Source of the DNA: Saururus chinensis
Taxonomy: Eukaryota > Streptophyta > Magnoliopsida > Piperales > Saururaceae
DNA: 64,000 nucleotides
Reading direction: 5' to 3'
NCBI GenBank assembly: GCA_035235625.1
Contig: CP141140.1
Location: 68,092,782 to 68,156,781, forward strand
Part shown: positions 1-9,542 of the stretch, in pieces
Layout of the letters: each line of letters opens with the position of its first letter
Numbering within the stretch: position 1 is the first letter of the stretch
The notes under the pieces: model-generated
The model's database searches: none
What the model saw: only the letters and a program-made list of their open reading frames with translations
What the model was told of the DNA's origin: nothing
Position numbers and translations under genes: made by a program

Positions 1-171
1 TTTAAGTTAATGTAAACGTCGGGGCATAACAAATAGTATGGGTAAATCCCATGTAGTAAGCTACATCCGGAGTACCCAATAATCTCCCCTTATAAATATC
101 ACACATATCTCGGTCTTAGAATTTCCCAAATCATTTTTTATTAACATGGGATGGTTGATGGTCGCTACATC
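1..171. other. Left edge, no gene seen
   Basis: AT-rich sequence ahead of the hAT-type MITE. I see no coding, RNA or repeat signal in it. Confidence 0.4.
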
Positions 172-179
172 ATTTGTAC

Positions 180-826
180 TAAAGGTGCTAACAAGCAGAG
201 TCAAGTCGAGCTTTAGGTTGATTTAGCTTGACCTTAAAATTTCAACTTCAAGTTCAAGTTGAGCTTGTGTCGAATTGAGTCAATTTGTTTTAGCTTGCGA
301 ATTGGCTTAATTTTGTAATCAAGGTTTACATTATTATTATTATATAATATATTATTTTAGTAGAGATATAAATATAGTGACTCCTAACACATCAATCCAA
401 TTTATACCTTTCTCATATTTAAGGTATGGATTAAAAAATTAAATAAACTAATATTAATTTATTTTAATTTTCTAATCCCACAATATTAACACTAAATGGA
501 AAAATTATTATATGTCTCTTTTAATTAGTTTGAAATTATACAAGTCAAAAAATGGTCCTAATTCTCATGTGATATGTTTTACATATATCATACATGAAAA
601 ATGTGAAAAATGATACATATTATGAAAGGAGTTGAAGTTTGGAAGACATGAAATCTATATATAAATACTATGAATACAAGCTTTTCTCGAACTTTGACTC
701 GAGTCAAATGAACATATCTATGTGATTGAGCTTAGCTTGACTACTTTCGAGTTTGAGCTCAAACTTGAGCCAAGACAAGTCGAATGCAAGTCGAGTTGAG
801 CTTACGAGCTTGCTTTAGCACCTATA
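180..826. mobile_element. hAT-type non-autonomous element (MITE)
   Basis: The left end reads TAAAGGTGCTAACAAGC and the right end, reverse-complemented, reads TATAGGTGCTAAAGCAAGC, so the termini are imperfect inverted repeats. The element is bounded by a perfect 8-bp direct repeat, ATTTGTAC, at 172-179 and 827-834, the duplication length typical of the hAT superfamily. Both flanks hold subterminal clusters of GAGCTTGA/TCGAGTT-like words (about 200-290 and 690-800). There is no transposase ORF, so it must have been moved in trans. The interior is AT-rich. The exact first base of the terminal repeat could be off by one or two. Confidence 0.8.
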
Positions 827-834
827 ATTTGTAC

Positions 835-2606
835 ATTCCCTTTAAGCTTATACATACTTTGCAAAAATATAAATAAATGAAAGAAAGTCTTAGGCAACAA
901 ACAAAAAACAAAAGGAACTCGCAATGTCCATATTAAGATACTTGTTAACCAATGTTGTTACGTCTGAACCAAGACTATGAAAAAGTTACATTTAGATTTG
1001 TTTTACTTGCCAATTGTAGTAGACAAGGTTGATCTACAGGGAAAGCTTTGTGCAACAAAGAAAATGATTACAAAAAAATAGAGGAAAGAAAAACTAAGAA
1101 AGAAAGAGTAGAAAAGTATTGAGAGAATAAAGAGTTAAATAATCAAGAAAAGAAAACACTAAGGCATTAAGCGTCATTGTAACATCTAATAATGTTCTTC
1201 ATGTGTCATGTTATCTCAGTTAGAATCGAATGAAAATTCTATCTAACCGGAAGATATGAACATTAAAATTAAAAATTAAAAATAGAAAATGCTTTGGATA
1301 GATGAAGGATAAAAATAGTTTTTTCAAGAGTTCTATGTATCTAAATCACAAAAGATCAAGAAGGAGAGCCTTCAAACATCTTATGTATCAAAATTACAAA
1401 GAAACAAGAAGATAATAATAATAAATAAATATCACTTCAAATAACCAATATTTACTTGAAACTATTAATGAAACATGAATAGAACTCCATTAGATTGTTA
1501 CAAATCACCTCTAGCCTTAGCTTGAGAGCTTAGAAAACCATTACAATAAAACTAAAAACAAAAATACAAAAGAAGAAAAGAAAAGAAGAAAAATAGGAGA
1601 AGAGAGCTCCAAAGATGAGGGGATGATGCCTCTATCACGTCCACCCCTCTATTTATAAGAGTAGAAGGGGTTACTTCAAAGAGGAAAGTTCAATCATATC
1701 TCTAGATTGCATCCTGATTGATTGTCTGATTGGTTGCTTCTTTGGCAATGATTAGATTATAAATTAATCAAATAAATCGATGATTTATTTAGCAAATAAG
1801 TATCTTTGAATCTTCCTTTAGTTATCCAATCAACCTCATTGTCTTTCCTTATGTGTATCAATCATAACCAATGAAAATATTCTTCATGTGCTAGTCTCGG
1901 GTTAATTTACTAGCTGTCCGTTTTCATGTCGGATTTGACTCATATAGATTCGGAATTATGAATTTCTTCATGAACTAGAGATTGTAGCCGCGGAAATCTT
2001 ATTTCCAATGTCACCAGAATAACATCAATCTGAATTATACATAGGAAGATATGGTCGAAATACTCAGGTAGTGTTAATCTATCCAAATCAGCTTCTTCCT
2101 AAATTTAATTCTCTTGATGCAAATTTGAAATCCAACGGGTCCACAAGGTTGTGTTTGACCATTCCATGTATGTTTAGACTATTAGGAGCCCATTTTTTAC
2201 TGTTAAATAGCTTTGAGTAGTTGGGCTTCACTTCCTCTTCCAGTTGGATCTTGTTGAAGCCTGTTTAGACATGTAAACTTAATTAAGGTCCAACTAACTT
2301 ATTCAAAATATAAATAGCCTAAATAAGTAATAAATTAACACAAAATAAGATTGCAATTCGAAAGGTGAGAACATTTAATTAAACATTATTTCAGTACGTC
2401 AACCAATTACTTTTAATTATATATTTTAGCTCTAAGAAACCAAGTCATTCAATCGTGTCATATAAATATTGTAAAACTCTCTCTCTCTCTCTATCTCTCC
2501 GCCTGTGTGTGTTATTTGTATTCGAAAGGGGGTAGTGAAAAGAAAGTGTATGAAAATGTGGATATCGCTGTGTCACATATAACATTGAGTGTTGGGAAGT
2601 CAAAAT
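835..2606. other. AT-rich stretch with an LTR-like core promoter
   Basis: No gene is supported. A TATAAATAG box on the minus strand (1,649-1,657) is followed, reading leftwards, by a pyrimidine-rich leader, which looks like the core promoter of an old LTR retroelement. I could not find matching LTR ends, so the family and limits are unknown. A short (CT)n run lies near 2,480-2,500. Confidence 0.3.
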
Positions 2607-3462
2607 TGTGAAACAGAAGGTAGACTATTCATAATGAAATGATCAATTGCTATCACTAGGTGATCGATGAGTAAAACTATTGGAAGTTGAGTCGGAGGCA
2701 ATGATCGATAACCAAGTACAAGTGATCGATTGATAAACTTACTGGAAGATGCATCTAGAGGGAGTGATCGATTTTTGGGCCAAACGATCATTCATTAAAG
2801 CTATTGGAGGCGCATGGAACCCTAAGCGATCAATACCTGAGCAATTGATCAATGACCATAAATACAGTTTACTTCAATTTGGACTCATTCTAACTGGCCA
2901 TTTTGGGATTTCCTTCTCCAAATAGACATATTCGGGTTTGTATGTCATATTTAAGAGCTCTTAGAACAATAGGGGGCTTGGTTGAAGTATTGTAAAAAGT
3001 AATGCTTTTGGGAGTTGAGATGGTTTTAGAGCTTCATGCTTATAATCTTCTCCTTTGTATTATTCTTTTCATCAACCACTACAACAAAAAGGACTATTAG
3101 CAACGTATTTATGCGTCGCTAATAGTCTTGTAAGCATCGCTAATGCCTGTTAGCGACGCATAAATAATGTCGCTATAAACGTCGAAAAAAGTGTCGTCGC
3201 TATTCCTTATTCGCGACGCATAAAAAAAACGTCCCTAATAGTGCCTATTAGCGACGTATATTTATACATCGCTAAAAAAATCATTACATTGCTAATAATA
3301 AATTATTAGTGATGCTTATTATGCCGCTAATAATTAATTATTAGGATTAGCAACGTTATCTATACGTCACTAAAGAAAACAAATTTAAAAATTTAAATTT
3401 ATGTATTAACGACGCTTTATCAAGCGTCGCTAATAATAAAAATTTTAAAAATTAAAAAATTT

Positions 3463-4010
3463 ATGCCGAAGGCGATCCCGGGGAGGGGAGAGGGGCTGGA
3501 TTCCGACGCCCCACCGGAATCCGGGCAATCCTATGGGGCCTGGGGGAGCAGGGGGAGTGGGAGGGAGGGGGAGCCGGGGAGAGAGGGGGGGACTGGGGTG
3601 GAGGGGGAGAGCCGGGGAGAGAGGGGGGACTGGGATGGAGGAGGAGAGCCGGGGGACCGGGATGGAGGGGGAGCCGGGGAGAGAGGGGGAGAGGGAGGGA
3701 GGGGGAGCAGGAGGGAGGGGGAGTCGGGGAGAGAGAAGGGAGCAGGAGGGAGGGGAGTCGGGGAGAGAGATGGGAGCGGGAGGGAGGGGGAGTCGGGGAG
3801 AGAGAAGCGAGCCGTGGAGAGAGGGGGGGGGACCGGGAGAGAGGGGGGATTGGGATGGAGGGGGAGCTGGGGAGAGGGGGAGTGGGAGGGAGCGGGGAGC
3901 CGGGGAGAGAGAGGGGGGGCTGGGATGATGGGGGGCCGGATTCTGGGAGGCGGGGCAGTTGGAAGCCGTGCAATAGGGCGGCAAGGTGCAGCGGGGCGGC
4001 AATGTCTACT
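3463..4010. repeat. GC-rich purine tract (GGGGA/GAGCCGGGGAGAGA units)
   Basis: A degenerate repeat of GGGAGAGAGGGGG and GAGCCGGGGAGAG words inside CACTA 1. It begins with a unique GC-rich stretch (3,463-3,540, containing GGATTCCGACGCCCC) that has a counterpart in CACTA-like element 3 near 37,075-37,110. Long open frames across it are low-complexity by-products. Confidence 0.8.
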
Positions 4011-4039
4011 AGTGATGCTTGTCACGAGCATTGCTAAAA

Positions 4040-6220
4040 CGTTTTATAGATTTTTGCTCCCTCCCTCTCCCCCCTCTCTCTTCGTCTCTCCCCTCTCTCT
4101 CCTCTTTCTCTCGTATCTCTTCTCTCTCCTCCCTCTCTCTCTCCTCACCCCTCTCATCTCTCTCTCTCTCCACTCTCCCTCCTCTCTCTTTCTCCTCTCT
4201 CTCTCTCTCCTCTCTCTCTCTATCTCCTCTCTCCTCCCTCTCTCTCTCTGCTCTCACTTTCTCCTCTCTCTCTTCCTCCTCTCTCTCTTTCACCACTCTC
4301 TCCCCCCTCTCTCACCCTCCTCTCTCTATCCCTCCTCTCTCTCTCCCTCCTCTCTCTCTTCTCTCTCTCCCTCCTCTCTCTCTTCTCTCTCTCCCTCCTC
4401 TCTCTCTTCTCTCTCTTCTCTCTCCCCTCCCTCTCTTCTCTCTTTTCTCTCTCTCTCCTCTCTCTCTTCTCTCTCTCCTCCCTCTCTCCTCTCTCTTCTC
4501 TCTCTCTTCTCTCTCTCTCCTCTCTCTCTTCTCTCTCTCCTCCCTCTCTCCTCTCTCTTCTCTCTCTCTCTCTCTCTCTCTCCTCTCTCTCCTCTCTCTC
4601 TTCTCTCTCTCCTCTCTCTCTTCTCTCTCCCCTCCCTCTCTCCTCTCTCTCTCTTCTCTCTCCCCTCCCCCTCTCCTCTCTCTTTATCGACATATAGAAC
4701 TATACATCGCTAATACATGCTTATTCATATTTTGAAATAATTTTTACATAAAAAAATATAATACGAATAAAATAAAAAATTTCCCCTCTCTCTCTCCCCT
4801 CTCTCTACCTCTATCTCCTCTCTCTCCTCTAATTTAAATTTTTAAGTTTTTTTATTTTTTAAAATAAAAAAAGAAATAAAGGAAATCATATTAGCAACGT
4901 ATAATATTATACGTCGCTAATACGTGACATATAATATTATACGTCGCTATTATTATTTATTTTAATTTTATTTTTTATATTTTAAAAATATAAAAAAATT
5001 TATAAAAGATCAAAATAAAATTCCTCTCCCTCACTCCACCCTTTTCTCTCTCCTCCCTCTCTCCCCTCTCTCTCCTCCCTCCCCTCTCTCTCTACACCCT
5101 CCTCTCTCTCTCCTCCCTCCTCTCTCTTCTCTCTCTCCTCTCTCTCTCCCCTCTCTCTACCTCTATCTCCTCTCTCTCCTCCCTCTCCTCTCTCTCCTCT
5201 AATTTATATTTTTTAAGTTTTTTTATTCTTTAAAATTAATTTTTTAAAATAAAAAAATAAATAAAGGAAATCATATTGGCGACGTATAATATTATAAGTC
5301 GCTAATACATACACTAATAGCGATGTATAACACTATACTTTGCTATTAGTATTTATTTTAATTTTATTTTTTATATTTTAAAAAAATCAAAATAAAATTC
5401 CTCTCCCTCACTCCACCCTCTTCTCTCTTCTCTCTTCTCTCTCCTCCCTATCTCCCCTCTCTCTCTACACCCTCCTCTCTCTCTCCTCCCTCCCCTCTCT
5501 CTCCTCCCCGGCTCTCCCTCTCTCCCCCCGGCTCTCCCTCTCTCCCCTCCTCTCTCTCCTCCTCTCTATATCTCCTCCATCCTCTCTCTCTCACCTCCTC
5601 TCTCTCTCTCCTCCCTTCTCTCTCTCCCTCGCACCCTCTCTCTCTCCTCCCTCCTCTCTCTCTCCCTCTGACCCCCTCTCTCTTTCCTCCCTCCTCTCTC
5701 TCCCTCTCACCCCTCTCTCTCCTCCCTCCTCTCTCCCTCTCACCCCCTCTCTCTCCTCCCTCTCCTCTCTCTCCTCTAATTTAAAATTTTTAAGATTTTT
5801 TATTCTTTAAAATTAATTTTAAAAAATAAAATAAGAATTGAAAGAAATAAAAATTATTTTTATTTGTATTTATTTTAATTTTAATTTTATTTTTTATTTT
5901 AAAAATTTAAAAAATTTAAAAAAACCAAAATAACTCTCCTCTCTCTCTCCTCCCTCTCTCTCTCCTCACCCTCTCTACCCTCTATCTCCTCTCTCACCTC
6001 ACCTCCCTCTTCCCTCTCTCTCTCCTCACTCTCTCTACCCTCTATCTCCTCTCTCACCTCCCCTCTCTTCTCTCTCTCCTCCCTCTCCCTCTCTCTTCCC
6101 TCCCCTCCCTCTCTCTCCCCTCCCTCTCTCTCTTCCCTCCCCTCCCTCTCTCTCCCCTCCCCTCTCTCTCTTCCCTCTCCTCCCTCTCTCTCTCCTCACT
6201 CTCACTCTCCATGCACTCTC
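4040..6220. repeat. Polypyrimidine (CT)n-rich array with AT-rich spacers
   Basis: Blocks of CTCTCTCCTC, CCTCCCTCTCTC and similar words are separated by AT-rich spacers. The spacers start with CTCTAATTTAAATTTTTAAG (near 4,829, 5,197 and 5,775) and carry palindromes such as TAGCAACGTATAATATTATA. The unit is the reverse complement of the GA unit in CACTA 2 (ATTAGAGGAGAGAG), so the same building block was amplified in both elements. Confidence 0.85.
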
Positions 6221-7039
6221 CTTTATTATAAATTATATTTTAAAAATAATAATAATATTTAACAAATAAAATATATTATATATAATATAGTGAAAGTTTA
6301 ATCTATATATTCTTAACACTAGTTTTTATTTAAATTTAATATTTATTTATTATATATACAAATAGTAAATATTAAATAAAATATATTATATTTAGGAAGT
6401 TTATTATAATTTTTTTAATATTTATTTATTAAATAAAATTAATTAATAAAGCTTATTAGAAATGGTATTTGCGACGCTTATTTAAAAGCGTCGCTAATAA
6501 TTTTAAATTTAATTTTTTTATTTTTAATTAATAACTATTAGTGATGCTTTTATAAACATCGCTAATAGCAACACTATTAGCGACGCTTTTAAATAAGTGT
6601 CGCTATTGTAACAACTATTAGCGACGCTTAAAAAAAGCTTTGTTAATAGTTATATTTTTTTTCTTTTTTTATTTAAAATTTAATTTTTTTAGCGACGGTT
6701 ATATAAAGCGCCGCAAATACATGAACTATTAGCGACGCTTATAATAAAGCATCGCTAATATGGTAGTATTAGCGATGCATTTTCTTATGCGTCACTAATA
6801 ATTCATTTTTTTGCGATGTTTCTGTATACGCCATAAATAGTTATTTTTAGTGACACTTAAATATGTGTCGCTAATACTACATTTTGTTGTAGTGAATAGT
6901 GAGTTTGTGTATGATAGGCAAAGGTTAGCATATTACTTGACTCCCTTACATCTCATGCGTTCCCCTTATTACATTCGTTGATCAATGAAAATAAAACGTG
7001 GTTTCATCCTAACAACTAGTAGTTGAGGTAGGTTGAACA

Positions 7040-7400
7040 GTGGTAGATGAAGGGAAGATAAAGATTGAGAAGTTTAATAGCACAAACTATGTGTTCTGGC
7101 ACATGCAAATTGAAGACTATCTCTATCATAAGGATTTCTGGCAGCCTATTGGAGGGTTGATACCATTAAAGATGTCAAAGAAGAATAGAAAATTTTGGAA
7201 TCAAAGGCCCGTGGAACTATGCGTCTTGCTCTCATGGTGTTGGTTGCTTTGAACGTGTCAAAAGTAACATCTACCAATGCTTTGTTTGATGCCTTAAAAT
7301 AGTGATATAAAATGTCAGCTGCTTCAAACTAAGTTTATTTGGTTATGAAGTTGTTTGAATTGAAGATATGTGAGGATGAGACTGTTCAATAACAAATAAT
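7040..7400 (+). pseudogene. Copia gag remnant
   Basis: The start reads VDEGKIKIEKFNSTNYVFWH, followed by a MQIEDYLY motif: the N-terminal signature of copia-type gag (the KFNGTNYxxWKxxMxxxL pattern). It lies just inside the 5' LTR, as expected. Only the first third of a gag is present. It is a broken fossil. Confidence 0.75.
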
Positions 7401-7439
7401 TCATTTTGGGAGACCATGGTGTTTTCTTCTTATAGTGTC

Positions 7440-8160
7440 TAGTTAATCCAATTGTCTCTCGACATGTTCCTCAAAAAATCTAGGACTCTTCGGAGTAAGT
7501 TCCTCGACTTGGACATGTCCATCCAAAGTGTACATATTTGAAGTACTATCTGAGAAGTTGAAGTCTGATTTACTAATTCTCTGCAGCTATAACATGAATG
7601 TCATCTTAAGAAGAATCCTTATTTGAAACAAGTATCTCATGAGTGTGAACTAGAGAAGTTGAACCACTAACATTAATCTCCTCCAATTCTACAAACTCTT
7701 TAAAAATCTCCTTTCCCTTTTGTTGGACTTACTTGTCTTTATATAACTCTGTTTCATTGAAGACAACATCAATACTTCGCACCACCTTTGTTGTGTAGGA
7801 TCTCAAATCATGTAACTAGAGCTATCACCCCCATAGCCAATGAAGTAATACTTGAAAGACTTGACATTAAGCTTCCCACTGTTTTCTAGTTCAACATGCA
7901 CATATGCTGCACATCCAATCACTCGTAAGTAGTCATATTCCATCTCCTTATATGTCTATGCCGCTTCTAGAATTCCACCATCCAAGGAATAAGATGGGGA
8001 TCTATTGATCAGGTACCTTAATAAACCTGCATGTTCCTAGTATGCTCCAAGATAGTCATGTTCATCCCCTCTACCACACCATTCTAATAAGCTTTCTTAT
8101 TGTAGTCAACAATTTCCTATCTCATTCTTATCACAAAATGATTAGAACTCTCTGCCAAAG
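7440..8160 (-). pseudogene. Copia integrase remnant in reverse orientation
   Basis: Read on the minus strand, motifs of a copia integrase C-terminal half appear: an NGVVEGMN-like stretch near 8,090, LRVIGCAAYVHVE near 7,920 and FKYYFIGYGGD near 7,840. It runs opposite to the gag and reverse-transcriptase parts of the same element. This implies an internal inversion or a nested fragment of a related element. Broken. Confidence 0.65.
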
Positions 8161-8260
8161 TGAACCTCAAAGTTTTCAGGAGGCATCTCGGGTGAGCACT
8201 CATATTGAGTGGGAGCATTCAATGAATGATGAGAGTTATTAAACTCAAATAAAACTTGGG

Positions 8261-8720
8261 AACTAGTTGATTTGCCTAAGGGGAAGAAGGCTCTACACAA
8301 TAGGTAGATCTACAGGCTAAAGGAAGAGCTAATAAAAACAAGTGGTCCAAGGAAATGCTTGTGGTAAAAAGTTTTGAACAACATGGGGTAGACTTTACCA
8401 TTGTCAAAATTTGCACCATCAGGACTATCCTAAGTTTTGTAGTTGGTGAAGACTTACATCATGAGTAGTTGAATGTGAAGACAATATTTCTTCATGGAGA
8501 TGAAGAAATCTATATGCACGAGTGACTTGGGTATGTTGTGCGAGGAAAGGAGAGTTTAGTGTACAAATTGAATAAGAGCTTATATGGCTTGAAACATCCT
8601 TCCAAACAGTGGTATTAGAAGGTTGATGATTTCATGAAAGGGGTTGGCTTTTATAGATGTCACTCATATCATTGTGGCTACTACCAGAAGCTTCTCTCCA
8701 CCTATCTTGTACTATTGTTG
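8261..8720 (+). pseudogene. Copia reverse-transcriptase remnant
   Basis: Forward-strand motifs match the copia RT: LPKGKKAL at the start, an FEQHGVDFT-like stretch near 8,380, FLHGDEEIYM-like near 8,490, and LVYKLNKSLYGLK near 8,560. The order agrees with the family. Broken in several places. Confidence 0.7.
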
Positions 8721-8856
8721 TGTTGATTACATACTAATTATAGGGTCAGACATGAAGGAGATCAAGAATCTCAAGATAAGTACATCCTGAGAGTTATGAT
8801 TCTCGATCTCCATGTCTGACCTTACAATTAGCATGTAATCAACACATGACAATAGT
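8711..8856. repeat. Inverted repeat made from the RT active-site region
   Basis: The arms, about 8,711-8,772 and 8,791-8,856, are imperfect reverse complements (ACTATTGTTGTGTTGATTAC against the complement of GTAATCAACACATGACAATAGT). Each arm derives from the stretch that encodes the copia YVDD-type motif. The element has therefore duplicated and inverted this piece, and a transcript would fold into a hairpin. Confidence 0.75.
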
Positions 8857-8989
8857 ATTCATTGATTGAAGACTCATGTTTATCACACAAATTGCTCTAT
8901 TTTTAGGAGAATGACTTAAAGATTACTCACTTTTAGTTGGAGATTATATGGAGGAAAGTGAAGTCGAATTAGTCTCCCAAGTGGGAGAT

Positions 8990-9542
8990 TGTGAAAAAAT
9001 AGAAGACGATCCATAATCTAATGATCAATCGCTAGCAATAGGCAATCAATCGGTGAAACTATTGAAAGTTGAGTCACAGATAATGATCGATCGCTAGGCA
9101 CAAGTGATGGATTATTAAAAATATTGGAAGATGCATCCGGAGGGAGAGATCAATCATCAAGTTAAATGATTGATTGTTCAAGTTACTGGAGGTACATAGA
9201 AATGCAATTTGATCTAATTTGGACTCTTTCTAATTGGCTATTCTCGGATTTCCTTCTCTAAATAGACATATTCAGGCTTGTACACCCTTGGGATTTTTAA
9301 GGGCTCTAAGAACTTTAGGAGGCTTGGTTGAAGCATTAAAAAAAGTTATGCTTATGCTTTTAAGAGTTGAGAGGGTTTGAGAGTTTCATGTTTATAATCT
9401 TCTCCTCTATTTAATTCTTCTAATTAATCGTGGATATATGTGTGACGGGTAGAGGTTAGCATATTGCTAGACTATCTTAAATCTTGTGTGTTCCTGTTAC
9501 ATTCGTTTATTGTTGAAGGTCTTGCGTTATTTCATCCTAACA
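8990..9542 (+). repeat. Copia 3' LTR
   Basis: A 553-bp LTR that starts TGTGAAAAAATAG directly after the polypurine tract and ends TTTCATCCTAACA. It matches the split 5' LTR along its length. Confidence 0.85.

Larger units (their letters stand above)
3077..6894. mobile_element. CACTA (En/Spm) element 1, non-autonomous
   Basis: The termini are CACTACAACAAAAAGG at the left and TTTTGTTGTAGTG at the right, a CACTA inverted repeat. The flanking triplets are AAC (3,074-3,076) and AAT (6,895-6,897), a 3-bp duplication with one mismatch, supported by comparison with the unoccupied LTR at 8,990-9,542. The two ends (about 3,100-3,440 and 6,465-6,880) are arrays of short palindromes of the form TAGCGACG...CGTCGCTA. 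The interior is a GC-rich GGGGA tract and then about 2.2 kb of polypyrimidine broken by AT-rich spacers. No transposase gene is visible, so it is a deletion or MITE-like derivative. Confidence 0.85.
2607..7014 (+). repeat. Copia 5' LTR, split by CACTA 1
   Basis: The LTR sequence lies at 2,607-3,076 and resumes at 6,895-7,014, about 590 bp in all. Both parts align with the 3' LTR at 8,990-9,542, including the shared stretches around GATCGATCGCTAGG, GGAAGATGCATC and GGTTAGCATATTGCT. The 3' LTR therefore serves as an unoccupied copy of the CACTA insertion site. Confidence 0.85.
2607..9542 (+). mobile_element. Ty1/copia LTR retrotransposon fossil, broken and rearranged
   Basis: Two related LTRs, each starting TGTGAAA and ending CCTAACA, frame a short internal region of about 2 kb. 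The 5-bp flanks are AAAAT (2,602-2,606) and AAAAC (9,543-9,547), a nearly intact target duplication. A polypurine tract AAGTGGGAGAT (8,979-8,989) abuts the 3' LTR. Inside are a gag start, an integrase stretch in the opposite orientation and a forward reverse-transcriptase stretch, so the interior is scrambled as well as shortened. CACTA element 1 sits inside the 5' LTR. It is clearly broken, with many breaks. LTR divergence is substantial, so it is old. Confidence 0.85.

Noticed and set aside
3445-4735. Long frames rich in Ser/Leu/Pro or Arg/Glu/Gly (up to 416 codons)
   Set aside because: They run through GGGGA and CT microrepeats inside CACTA 1, exist in several frames at once, and have no domain or codon signature.
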